A DNA stretch of 64,000 nt from Kribbella jiaozuonensis (GTDB lineage: Bacteria > Actinomycetota > Actinomycetes > Propionibacteriales > Kribbellaceae), in the NCBI RefSeq assembly GCF_005233875.1, contig NZ_SZPZ01000007.1:62001-126000 (forward strand). Direction: 5' to 3'. Below the pieces are notes generated by a model that was not told the DNA's origin, made no database searches, and was given only the letters and a program-made list of their open reading frames with translations. Shown piece after piece: positions 33,135-42,764 of this stretch (position 1 is its first letter; each line of letters starts with the position of its first letter). The position numbers were made by a program, and so were the translations under genes.

Positions 33135-34206
33135 GACCGCCGAGCGCGTTCCCGAGGATTCGGCGACCTACCGCGAGTTCACCCGGCTGTACGACCTGGC
33201 GCGGCAGCTCCGGCCGACCGTCGCCGATCGGTGGAACCGCGAGCTGTACGCGACAAGCGGGCGCGGCGGCTTCGACCAAGACACGGGTGCGATCGGGATC
33301 CACAAACTGCTGCTGCGTGAGGGGCTGACGAGGGATCCAGCAGCCAACCCTCGGCGCCAGGCGCGTGCGTTGGACGCGGTTCTGCACCGGGCCACGCAGG
33401 CGGGTATGGAGCTGGAGGCACCAGGAGCGGTCAATGCGATCCGGACGACGCAGTCACGAGGGCTGCACGACGGTGTGGCGGCCGTCCGCGCTGCCGACGA
33501 CTTCGAGGCGTTCACCGAGTTGGCGGGCTACGAGGGCTTGTCCTTGGACGGTCAGCAATTCAGCGGTGCGTATGCCGCGGCGAACGGGTTGATCGAGCAG
33601 GCGTCGGGGCCGCGTGTGGATCGGCGGGAGTTGATCGGGCGGCTCAGTCAGGGGCCGGCGGTGATGCATTTTGATCAGTTGGCGGAAGCTGTCGTGCGGA
33701 ATCGGTTGCAGGAGGTGGCGCCGGCGGAGGGGCGTGATCGGGAGGCCGTTCGGCGGGAGTTGATTGGGACGATGTTGCATCCGCGGTGGGATTCGTTGGC
33801 TCAGCGGTCGCCGGAGGCTGGGCGGCAGGTGGCTGAGGAGATCGGGCGGGCGCTGAACTCGAAGGTTGAGGAGCTTCGGCGGACGCATCCGTGGGCGGAT
33901 CGGGAGGGTACGGCGGACGGGGTTCGGCAGCAGGGTGTGGAGCAGGCCGGTCGTCAGCCAGGCAACAGGGCTGAGCAGCCGGGACGGCCGCCCGAACAGA
34001 GGAACGGGGATCTGGCGGCGGCTCGGTTTCTGAGTGGGGTGGCGCCGGCTGCGGGGGCTGCGGGGCAGGGGTCGGCGCTCGGGGATGGGTCGCGGGCGGC
34101 GGCTGCTCAGGCCGCGGGGGCGGCGCGGGGTGCGGCGCGGGGTGCGGCGGTGCGGCGCGATGGTTCGGTGCCGGGTGGACCGCGGGGGTCTGGTGGGCGC
34201 GGGTAG
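33127..34206 (+). CDS. Hypothetical protein, second gene of an unknown pair
   Basis: 359 residues, not recognised. Residues 1-260 look like a soluble, mostly helical domain ('EFTRLYDLARQLRPTVADRWNREL', 'QARALDAVLHRATQAGMELEAPG', 'GPAVMHFDQLAEAVVRNRL'). The last 100 residues are low-complexity Gln/Gly/Ala/Arg and look disordered. No HExxH, P-loop or nuclease motif found. The 3' half uses more T-ending codons (TTG, GTT, CAT) than neighbouring housekeeping genes, a hint of different origin. It overlaps the upstream gene by eight bases. Confidence 0.65.
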   Translation: MPETAERVPEDSATYREFTRLYDLARQLRPTVADRWNRELYATSGRGGFDQDTGAIGIHKLLLREGLTRDPAANPRRQARALDAVLHRATQAGMELEAPGAVNAIRTTQSRGLHDGVAAVRAADDFEAFTELAGYEGLSLDGQQFSGAYAAANGLIEQASGPRVDRRELIGRLSQGPAVMHFDQLAEAVVRNRLQEVAPAEGRDREAVRRELIGTMLHPRWDSLAQRSPEAGRQVAEEIGRALNSKVEELRRTHPWADREGTADGVRQQGVEQAGRQPGNRAEQPGRPPEQRNGDLAAARFLSGVAPAAGAAGQGSALGDGSRAAAAQAAGAARGAARGAAVRRDGSVPGGPRGSGGRG

Positions 34207-34220
34207 GTGGTGATTGCTGA

Positions 34221-34280
34221 TTGACAGGTGGGAGTTGGGGCGTCGAGGATCTAACCGATTGATTGGCTTTCACCGGTTAG
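34221..34280 (+). promoter_or_regulatory. Promoter and leader hairpin before the arginase-family gene
   Basis: A perfect -35 TTGACA (34221-34226) and a weak -10 GAGGAT (34245-34250) are 18 bases apart. A hairpin with arms CTAACCG (34251-34257) and CGGTTAG (34274-34280) follows. Its right arm runs into the ribosome site AGGAG (34279-34283) and could mask it. Regulation by this hairpin is inference. Confidence 0.4.
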
Positions 34281-34289
34281 GAGCTTGGT

Positions 34290-35171
34290 GTGCGGGTTGT
34301 GGTGGATGGGCCTTCCAACCTGGGGTTGCGGCCGCCGGCGGAGGGGACGGTGCCGGGGTGTTACAAGTTGGCCGGCGCGCTGCGGGACAACGGGTTCGTG
34401 GGGCGGATCGGGGCGGAGGACGGTGGGTGTGTGACGCCGCCGCGGTACGACCGTGGGGACTGGAAGCCGGGCGACGGGGTGTTCAACGCGCAGGCGATGG
34501 CGCAGTACACGGTGAAGCTGGCGGATCGGGTGGCTGGGTTCGTCGAGCAGGGGAAGTTCGTTGTGCTGCTAGGCGGTGAGTGCAGCAACCTGCTCGGGCC
34601 CGCGTTGGGCTTGAAGCGGCTGGGCCGGTACGGCGTGGTGTACCTGGACGGGCACTCGGACTTCCGGACCGTCGACAACGCGCCGTACGTCGGGGCCGCG
34701 GGTGGTGAGGCGCTGGCGCTGGTCACCGGACGCGGGCAGGCGGATCTGACCGACCTCGGAGGGCTCACGCCGTACACGCGAGACACCGACGCGGTGCTGC
34801 TCGGGATCCGCGAGGACGACGAGTACGCGGCCGACGCGGTGAAGGCCGGGATCCCGGTGTGGCCGGCGTCGAAGATCGCCGAGGACGCGACCGCCGCGGC
34901 CGACGGCACGCTCGAGCATCTCGGGCGGGACGAGCTGGACGGCTTCTGGGTGCACCTGGACGTCGACATCCTCGACGCCGAGATCATGCCCGCGGTCGAC
35001 AGCCCGGACCCGGGCGGGATCGACCACGGCCAGCTCCAAGCACTCCTCCAACCACTGCTCGCCTCACCGAAGTGCGTGGGGATCAACATCGGCATCTTCG
35101 ACCCCGACCTCGACCCGGACGGCACCTACGCGGCCGAGCTCACCGACACCCTGGTCGCGGCGCTCAGCTGA
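34290..35171 (+). CDS. Arginase/agmatinase/formiminoglutamase family hydrolase
   Basis: 293 residues of the ureohydrolase fold. Metal-site Asp/His in 'YLDGHSDFRT' (D120, H122, D124) and 'VHLDVDILDAEIMPAVDSP' (D-x-D) are present. The first metal-binding motif, normally G-G-D-H-S, reads G-G-E-C-S (residues 95-99), so a Cys stands where the first Mn-ligand His is expected. This Cys variant occurs in actinobacterial branches of the family, and substrate is unknown. GTG at 34290 has AGGAG upstream. Its end overlaps the convergent DUF2332 gene by eight bases. Confidence 0.82.
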   Translation: MRVVVDGPSNLGLRPPAEGTVPGCYKLAGALRDNGFVGRIGAEDGGCVTPPRYDRGDWKPGDGVFNAQAMAQYTVKLADRVAGFVEQGKFVVLLGGECSNLLGPALGLKRLGRYGVVYLDGHSDFRTVDNAPYVGAAGGEALALVTGRGQADLTDLGGLTPYTRDTDAVLLGIREDDEYAADAVKAGIPVWPASKIAEDATAAADGTLEHLGRDELDGFWVHLDVDILDAEIMPAVDSPDPGGIDHGQLQALLQPLLASPKCVGINIGIFDPDLDPDGTYAAELTDTLVAALS

Positions 35172-36216
35172 CGTCCCAGACGAGCGCCTGGCCGTGCGGC
35201 CCGAGCGTACCGAGCGTGCGCAGGCTGCCATCGGGCCACGTCCGGAGGTCGACGCGGTACTCCCAGCCCTCGGCGCCGCGTTCGTGACTGATCGTTGCGT
35301 GCGGCTCGAGGCTCAGATGAGCCAGCGGTGCGGACTCGGTGGCCTGCGCGCCGAGCTCTTCCAGCCGGGCTTCGATCGCGGCCCGATCCGGCCGCCGGAG
35401 GTACTGCCACATGATCGAGTGCCACACGACCGTCACATGCCCCTCGGAGAGCTCCAGTGCGCGCAGGAACGAGACGGCGTCCTCGGGGCGTACGTCGGCC
35501 GGCACCTGCCGCGCCACTTCGACCGCTCCGCGCAAACGGGTCAAGCGGTCAGCCTGGTCCGGCCACACGTACGACGCCAGCGTGCGCGCCCCCTCCTCGG
35601 TCAGGGGGTTCACCGGCGCGATGTCGCACCCGACCCGTTCCGCGATCCGCACCTCGGCGGACGGCAACTCCCCGACCCAGGCCGGATCGAACACCACCGG
35701 ACTGTCCGCCGGCCCGTACGACGCCCCGTCACCGACGTAGCGGAAGTGGTCCGCGCGCAGGTTCAGTCCGGCCGACGCACCGATCTCGAACAACCGCACC
35801 GGTAGCGGCACTGTCTGAGCCAGTTGCAGGAGACCGCCGTACAGGGCCACCGACCGGTTGACCTCGTTCGTCTGTGGCGGCTGGGTCAGCAGCGACCGCA
35901 CCTCCCCCACCCGCGACTGCAACACCTGCTCGAACGCCTCCCAGCCGAGCACCGGGTCCCACGCACCGCCGGCGCTCGGGTAGAACGCCGCGAGCTCAGG
36001 CACCGTCCCCGACAGCACCAGACCGTGTACGGCGCCCAGCAACCGCAGGCCGATCGCCTCACCGAACGAGCGGTCCTCGTACCCCTCAAGCACTTCGACC
36101 GACACACCGCCGACCTCGTAGTCGTCGACGAGCAGACGGAGCAGCTCGGCGTACATCGGGGACCCGAGGTCCTCGCAGGCGGCGGCTTGGCGCTGTAAAG
36201 CCTCTACGACATGCAC
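35164..36216 (-). CDS. DUF2332 family protein
   Basis: 350 residues, full family length. 'RLFEIGASAGLNLRADHFRY' and 'VTVVWHSIMWQYL' are typical of DUF2332. The 'E-I-G-A-S-A-G-L-N-L' segment resembles the SAM-binding loop of class I methyltransferases, so a methyltransferase-like fold is plausible but unproven. It stands alone, ten bases upstream of the glnD end on the same strand. Confidence 0.85.
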   Translation of the reverse strand: MHVVEALQRQAAACEDLGSPMYAELLRLLVDDYEVGGVSVEVLEGYEDRSFGEAIGLRLLGAVHGLVLSGTVPELAAFYPSAGGAWDPVLGWEAFEQVLQSRVGEVRSLLTQPPQTNEVNRSVALYGGLLQLAQTVPLPVRLFEIGASAGLNLRADHFRYVGDGASYGPADSPVVFDPAWVGELPSAEVRIAERVGCDIAPVNPLTEEGARTLASYVWPDQADRLTRLRGAVEVARQVPADVRPEDAVSFLRALELSEGHVTVVWHSIMWQYLRRPDRAAIEARLEELGAQATESAPLAHLSLEPHATISHERGAEGWEYRVDLRTWPDGSLRTLGTLGPHGQALVWDVS

Positions 36217-36226
36217 AGCGCTGAGA

Positions 36227-38485
36227 CTAGAACGTCAGGCGATCGAGGACAGACTTTGCTGTCGTTCGCGCGTCCTCTGCTTCGAGTGGAGCGCCGTGTT
36301 CGTCGGTGAGGTAGAAGACGTCCACACACTCGGCACCGAGCGTGCTGACGTGGGCGGAACGGATGTCCGCACCAGTGGCCGCGATGGCCGCGGTGACGTC
36401 GTACAGCAGCCCTGGACGGTCATGTGCGCGCACCTGCAGGACCGTCGCAGTCTCGGACGCCTCGGGCAGCAGGTCCACCCTGCTGGCGACACGTGCTGTA
36501 GACGAGTCCCGCGCAGCCAACCGGCGGACGACGTCGCTCGAGTCCCGAAGCGCGACAGCGAGCCTGTCCCGCAACCGCACCGGATCGGGCGCGGAGCCCG
36601 CCACGGTCCACTGCGAGATGCCAAGCCCTTCAACCGACGTGATGACCGCGGACCGCACTGCCAGCCGCTCCACCGCGAGTACGGCGGCAACCGTCGACAG
36701 CGTGCCCACCTGGTCGGGTACGGCGACGTTGATGCGCAGATCGCCATGGTGGTCGGACACCGTCAGGCCAAGCCGCCCCACTCCAACCACCTGGTGCAGC
36801 ACCGGCACCGGAACAGGAGGTGCCTCGGTCCACATGCTCTCGCCGCCACCGGACAGCTCCCCGCGCACGCGGCGGCACAGCTCACCCACCAGCCGCATCC
36901 GCCACGGCGACGACGCAGCCGGTCCGGCAGCCCGCGCATCGGCGTACGTCAACGCTTCCAGCAGGTCCAGGGTCTCGGTACTGCGGACGATGCCGGCGAC
37001 CATGTCCACGGTCATCGGGTCGTCCAGATCACGCCGGGTCGCGACCTGAGCGAGCATCAGGTGCTGCCGGACCAGCAGGGCGATGGTGTCCGAGTCCGCA
37101 TCGTTGAAGCCGATGCGGCGAGCCAGACGAGCCGCGATAGCCGCACCGGTGACGCTGTGGTCGCCGTCGAGCGCCTTGCCGAGGTCGTGAAGCAGTGCAG
37201 AAACCAGCAACAGGTCAGGTCGCCGTACGTCGCGGACCATCGCCGACGCCTCGACACACGTCTCCAGCAGATGCCGGTCGACGGTGAACCGGTGGATCGC
37301 CGACTGCGGCGGCCGGAACCGCACCGAGTCCCACTCGGGCAGGATGCGCGAGATGTACCCGGCCTGGTCCAAGGCCTCCCACACTTCAAGCAGTCCGCTG
37401 CCAGCACCGAGCAGAGCGCATAGCAACCGCCGCGCCTCCCCCGGCCACGGCACCGGCAAGTCAGCAGCCGACGCAGCCAGCCGAGCACACACAGCCGGCG
37501 ACAGAACAAGCTGACGATCCGCAGCGACCGCAGCAGCGCGCAGACCGAGCACCGGGTCCCGCTCCGGTCGCGCATCCGGCATCAGCACGACCTCGCCCTC
37601 GTGCTGCCCGACTCCTTCGTCCAGCGCGAGCAACAGCGGCCCACCGGACCGCTGCCGGCGCCGGGAACGCGGTGGCTTGGTCATCAAGCTCTCGACCCGT
37701 CGCCAGGACACATCACACACATGCGCCAGCGTCCGGCCCGTCGCGTACACGTGCCGCAGCAGCTCGTCCCGACCCGACAGACCGAGCCCGGCAGCCACCT
37801 CACCCGCCAGATCAGCCACCAACCGGTCCGTCGCCCGACCAGCCACCTCATGCAGTACGTCGCGGACCTCGAGCAGATCGCGCCGCGCCCGCTCCAGCAC
37901 CGGGTGCGGTACGTCGACCAGCCAGGACGCCACCAACGCACGCAGTACGACGGCATCCCGCAAACCGCCGTACGCCTCCTTGAGGTCGGGCTCTGCGAGA
38001 TGCGCGAGCTCTCCGACCGTGGACGCCCGGTCACGGCACGCCTGCGCCAGTCCGGGCAGCCTGGAACGCGCAGTACGACGCCAGTCCGCCATCAGCACGG
38101 ACCGCAGCTGCAGCGTGAGATGTGAGTCGCCGGCGACGTGGCGCGCGTCCAGCAGACCGAGCGCGACCCGGTCGTCCGCCGCTGCCGCCTCACGCGCTTC
38201 GGCCAGTGTGCGGACGCTGTGGTCCAGCTTGGTCCGCGAGTCCCAGAGCGGATACCAGATCTGTGCGGCCAGCTCGTCCACCCGTGGGTACCCCTCGACG
38301 TGCACGAGCATCACGTCGAGATCGCTGTACGGCGACAGCTCCTCCCGGCCGTAGCCGCCGACCGCGACCAGCGCGACGCCCTCGGTAGGTACACCGAGGG
38401 CGTCACAGGCCTTGGAGAGGAGCAGGTACAGCAGCGCGTCGGCCTCCTCGGCACGGACGCGCCGCTGTTCTGCTCGATCAACCAT
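36227..38485 (-). CDS. glnD: [Protein-PII] uridylyl/adenylyltransferase GlnD
   Basis: 752 residues. Nucleotidyltransferase site 'VAVGGYGREELSPYSDLDVML' (G43-G44, D55, D57); HD phosphohydrolase domain with 'LLHDLGKALDGDHS' (about 430-445); two C-terminal ACT domains that sense glutamine ('LRINVAVPDQVGTLSTVAAVL', 'ATVLQVRAHDRPGLLYDVTAAI'). It modifies PII at the T-loop Tyr according to nitrogen status. The N-terminal part before the transferase motif is short (about 40 residues). It begins directly after the glnK stop, so it is co-translated. Confidence 0.94.
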   Translation of the reverse strand: MVDRAEQRRVRAEEADALLYLLLSKACDALGVPTEGVALVAVGGYGREELSPYSDLDVMLVHVEGYPRVDELAAQIWYPLWDSRTKLDHSVRTLAEAREAAAADDRVALGLLDARHVAGDSHLTLQLRSVLMADWRRTARSRLPGLAQACRDRASTVGELAHLAEPDLKEAYGGLRDAVVLRALVASWLVDVPHPVLERARRDLLEVRDVLHEVAGRATDRLVADLAGEVAAGLGLSGRDELLRHVYATGRTLAHVCDVSWRRVESLMTKPPRSRRRQRSGGPLLLALDEGVGQHEGEVVLMPDARPERDPVLGLRAAAVAADRQLVLSPAVCARLAASAADLPVPWPGEARRLLCALLGAGSGLLEVWEALDQAGYISRILPEWDSVRFRPPQSAIHRFTVDRHLLETCVEASAMVRDVRRPDLLLVSALLHDLGKALDGDHSVTGAAIAARLARRIGFNDADSDTIALLVRQHLMLAQVATRRDLDDPMTVDMVAGIVRSTETLDLLEALTYADARAAGPAASSPWRMRLVGELCRRVRGELSGGGESMWTEAPPVPVPVLHQVVGVGRLGLTVSDHHGDLRINVAVPDQVGTLSTVAAVLAVERLAVRSAVITSVEGLGISQWTVAGSAPDPVRLRDRLAVALRDSSDVVRRLAARDSSTARVASRVDLLPEASETATVLQVRAHDRPGLLYDVTAAIAATGADIRSAHVSTLGAECVDVFYLTDEHGAPLEAEDARTTAKSVLDRLTF

Positions 38486-38820
38486 CTACAGTGCGTCTCC
38501 GTCCAGTTCGCCCGTGCGAACCCGGACGATCGTGTCGACCGGGGTGACCCACACCTTGCCATCACCGATCTTGCCGGTCTGCGCCGCCTTGACGATCACG
38601 TCGACCACGTCGGCGCTGTCACCGTCCTCGACGACGACCTCGAGCCGGACCTTCGGGACCAGGTCCACCTCGTACTCGGCGCCACGGTAGACCTCGGTGT
38701 GGCCCTTCTGCCGGCCGTAGCCGCTCGCCTCGGTGACCGTCATACCGGTGACGCCGAACGTCTCCAGCGCGGCCCGGACGTCGTCCAGCTTGTGCGGCTT
38801 GACCACCGCGGTGACCAGCT

Positions 38821-38824
<4 letters not shown>
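38486..38824 (-). CDS. glnK: Nitrogen regulatory protein PII (GlnK type)
   Basis: 112 residues, standard PII length. 'MKLVTAVVKPHKLDDVRAAL' start, T-loop 'GHTEVYRGAEYEVD' with the modified Tyr51, and the C-terminal ATP/2-oxoglutarate site 'GDGKVWVTPVDTIVRVRTGE'. It docks on AmtB and is modified by GlnD, both encoded beside it. The start overlaps the amtB stop by four bases. Confidence 0.96.
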
Positions 38825-40164
<1,340 letters not shown>

Positions 40165-40275
40165 CAACGTCATCCCTTCCATCGATACAGGGGGTGGCCG
40201 ACGTCCTCAGTCGGGAGAACTCCACAACGCCGGGGAGCCCGCGCCCAGCCACACCGCAAACGGTGTCGGCGCGCC

Positions 40276-40313
40276 GTTTCAGCCGATCGGTCCGTTTGTT
40301 TCAGGCATGTGAC
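40276..40313 (-). promoter_or_regulatory. GlnR-type operator upstream of amtB-glnK-glnD
   Basis: On the minus strand GTCAC-n6-GAAAC-n6-ACCGA-n6-GAAAC (40313 down to 40276) fits the actinobacterial GlnR pattern gTnAC-n6-GaAAC repeated with 6-base gaps. Three of the four half-sites are good and the third is degenerate. Upstream, GTCAC occurs twice more with six bases between (40329-40333 and 40340-40344). It lies about 112 bases before the amtB start. GlnR control of this operon is well known in Streptomyces; glnR itself is not in the window. Confidence 0.65.
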
Positions 40314-40437
40314 AAAGCGGGCTCCCAGGTGACATCGAGGTGACATGACTCACCGGAGGCCAACTTGTGGCACTCTGGCCTGGACCACACGGGACCGCAG
40401 CCGCGCCACTGCACCCGTCTTAGCTGGGGACGTAGAA

Positions 40438-41115
40438 ATGGAGCCGATCTACGGGGTGAGGCCGCGCCGCGGCAGACCACGGGACCCGGAGGCGGAGCCG
40501 AGGATCCGCCGGTACGCCGTTCAGCTGCTGCTGGAGCGGGGATTCGACGGAATGACGGTTGACGACGTTGCCGAGGCCGCGGGGGTCGGCAAGGCGACGA
40601 TCTATCGCAGATGGGCCAGCAAGGAACTGCTCGCCAACGACGCAATGGCCGACTTGTTCGACATGGAGATACCGGATGCGGATACCGGCTCGATCGCCGG
40701 CGACCTGCTGGAGGTCTACCGGACCGCACTGGCCTTCGCCAACAGTGAAAGGGGACTCGCACTGATCCGCCTCGCGGTCGCCGAGGCGAACCGCGACCCG
40801 CGGTCCGCGCAGATCTACCGGGACGTCCTGGACCGGCGGATCGAGCTGACCGAGGCCGCACTGGACCGGGCCAGAGCCCGGGGAGAACAGATCCGCGGCA
40901 CCGCGGACTCTGTCCTGATGGTGGAGTGGATGGCCGGTGTGTTCGTCGTCCGGGCGCTGACCGGGCGAGCGATGCCACCGCCGGAGGACGCCGAGCGCCT
41001 GGCCGACGTCACCCTGCGGGCCATCCTGGACGGTTGGAGCGGCTCATGGCCGCAGACCGGGCCCGAGCGCCAGCTCGCCGACCGCGAGTTCGGTGACGCG
41101 CCGGACCCGTCCTGA
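40438..41115 (+). CDS. TetR-family transcriptional regulator
   Basis: 225 residues. N-terminal HTH: 'GRPRDPEAEPRIRRYAVQLLLERGFDGMTVDDVAEAAGVGKATIYRRW', residues about 11-60, a canonical TetR_N domain. The ligand domain is helical ('RGLALIRLAVAEANRDPRSAQIYRDVL'). ATG at 40438 begins just before the domain. Divergent from amtB; its 3' end overlaps the convergent 41044-42294 gene by 72 bases. Target unknown. Confidence 0.9.
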   Translation: MEPIYGVRPRRGRPRDPEAEPRIRRYAVQLLLERGFDGMTVDDVAEAAGVGKATIYRRWASKELLANDAMADLFDMEIPDADTGSIAGDLLEVYRTALAFANSERGLALIRLAVAEANRDPRSAQIYRDVLDRRIELTEAALDRARARGEQIRGTADSVLMVEWMAGVFVVRALTGRAMPPPEDAERLADVTLRAILDGWSGSWPQTGPERQLADREFGDAPDPS

Positions 41116-42294
41116 GTAGAGGTCCCAGGCCAAGACCCAGCCTCGGACCTTTACCAGCAGGTTCTGCTCGTCGTACCAGCCCAGTACTGCGCAACAGCCG
41201 GGCTGGCGTACCTCGGCGAGGTCGGCCGCTCTCGGTGTCCGGCCCGAACCCATGAACGGCTCACCCAGCATCAGCAACCGGCTGGGCAGCGACCGGAACG
41301 TGGAGATGACCGCAACGCCCTGTGGCTGTGAGACCAGCGTCGGGACCTGCGGCAGCTTGTTGGCGATGAACAGCCTTGCCACACCGCCGTCCGACGAGAA
41401 CGTCTGACCCACCCACGACTGGACCGGCAGTGTGAACGTGCTGTCCTCCACCCACTGACCGCTGATCATGTAGCGCTCCACGTGGCCGGTCTCGAGCCGG
41501 AACGGCGCAGTGACCGCATCCGGGTCGTTCGAGCCCGCGATGCGCGCGACCTGCCGCTCGCCGTCGCCGCCCTCCCCGATGAGCACCCGGTACGCGACAC
41601 CCGGGCCGCTGACGAGGACGCGCTGCGCATCGTCGAGCCAGGACACGCTGCGGTAGTCACCGGCCGGCAAGGGGTACTGCGAGATCTCGGCCGTCGAAGC
41701 GTCGACGGTGACGAGTTGACCGGGCTGCGGGAAGGCAACGACCTTGCCGTCCGGTGACACCGCACCGGGGCTCAACGGCTGTCGGCCGTCGACCGCGACC
41801 AGTCCGACCGCTGCCTGCGACCAGGACGAGTCGCGGCCGAGCAGCAGCGGCACGTACGTATCGCCGTTCTTCGCGAGCAGGACGGCGGCGACGCGGTCGA
41901 GCTTGTGCTTCGCCAGCGAATGGACCTTGCCGGGGAACTCGAGGCGATCACCGAGCGGAGTCTCGAGCCGGTCGAGGAACTTCTCACTGCCAGGCGGCGG
42001 CGCCAGCCAGAAGTCGATGCCGGAGATCTGACCGGACGGTTCGACCGCGTCGGGCGCGGCAGTGTTGGTCAGTCTGTCCGGTGGGACGATGTCCGCGTTG
42101 CCGCCCGAGCCCACCTCGATCGTGATCGACACGACGAGCAGAGCGACCAGTACGACCAGGAAGCTGATCAGCACGGCGCGCCGCCGACGACGCCGTACCT
42201 TCAGGCCGGCTGCCCAGGCCGCGTCGGCCAGGTCGGGCTCCGGCAACTGGTCGGCTGCCTGGAACAGCAGCGGCGGGACGTCTTCGCGCCTCAT
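41044..42294 (-). CDS. Single-pass membrane protein with beta-propeller-like ectodomain, partner of a sigma factor
   Basis: 416 residues. A basic cytoplasmic N terminus of about 40 residues ('LKVRRRRRRAVL'), one membrane helix (about 41-61), then a long extracytoplasmic region with repeating 'SPDGKVVAFP' and 'VSWLDDAQRVLVSG' segments that suggest beta-propeller blades. No classical zinc anti-sigma motif. It starts four bases inside the end of the sigma gene 42291-42734, so it may act as its anti-sigma or sensor; that is inference. The end overlaps the convergent tetR gene by 72 bases. Confidence 0.65.
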   Translation of the reverse strand: MRREDVPPLLFQAADQLPEPDLADAAWAAGLKVRRRRRRAVLISFLVVLVALLVVSITIEVGSGGNADIVPPDRLTNTAAPDAVEPSGQISGIDFWLAPPPGSEKFLDRLETPLGDRLEFPGKVHSLAKHKLDRVAAVLLAKNGDTYVPLLLGRDSSWSQAAVGLVAVDGRQPLSPGAVSPDGKVVAFPQPGQLVTVDASTAEISQYPLPAGDYRSVSWLDDAQRVLVSGPGVAYRVLIGEGGDGERQVARIAGSNDPDAVTAPFRLETGHVERYMISGQWVEDSTFTLPVQSWVGQTFSSDGGVARLFIANKLPQVPTLVSQPQGVAVISTFRSLPSRLLMLGEPFMGSGRTPRAADLAEVRQPGCCAVLGWYDEQNLLVKVRGWVLAWDLYSGRVRRVTELAVGELALGPGLRP

Positions 42295-42734
42295 TGGGCA
42301 TCACGCCAGTCCCCCGCGCCCAGCGCCGCACGGAACCTGCCGAAAGCGGTCAGGCCGTGCGCGTGGACGGCGGTGTGGGACATCCCGAGCAGATCGGCCA
42401 CCTCGAACTCGGTGAGCTCCTCGACGTGCAGCAGCACGAACACTGTGCGCTGCGTGGGTGTCAGCTCCCCCAGTGCGGCCTTCACCTGGTCGTCCTCGTC
42501 CGGGAACGCCGGCGCGCGGTTCCACGGCTTCAGCGCCGGCAGGTACAGCACCCGCTGGACGAACAGATCCGGGTCGTCCACTCTGGCCCACTGCATCGAC
42601 AGCTGCGTGAACGCGCGCAACAGCGCCTTCTCGGCTCGTTCAAGGTCGCCGTACACCAGGTACGCCGTACGGAGCCATCTGCCTTGCCGTGCATCCACGA
42701 ACGAGGCGAAATCCGGGTCGACCGTGTCGCGCAT
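42291..42734 (-). CDS. SigE-family ECF-type RNA polymerase sigma factor
   Basis: 147 residues, short. Region 2 at 'DFASFVDARQGRWLRTAYLVYGDLERAEKALLRAF'-like positions; region 4 at 'LGELTPTQRTVFVLLHVEELTEFEVADLLGMSHTAVHAH' positions. Typical of the actinobacterial SigE-family subgroup in which region 4 is near the C terminus. Translationally coupled to the membrane protein gene downstream. Target promoters unknown. Confidence 0.8.
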   Translation of the reverse strand: MRDTVDPDFASFVDARQGRWLRTAYLVYGDLERAEKALLRAFTQLSMQWARVDDPDLFVQRVLYLPALKPWNRAPAFPDEDDQVKAALGELTPTQRTVFVLLHVEELTEFEVADLLGMSHTAVHAHGLTAFGRFRAALGAGDWRDAQ

Positions 42735-42764
42735 CCACCCTCCCGCCCCTATTCAACTCCTCAA

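Noticed and set aside
33127..34206. Metallopeptidase or nuclease assignment for the second unknown gene
   Set aside because: No HExxH, HNH or PD-ExK arrangement could be found, so no function is claimed.
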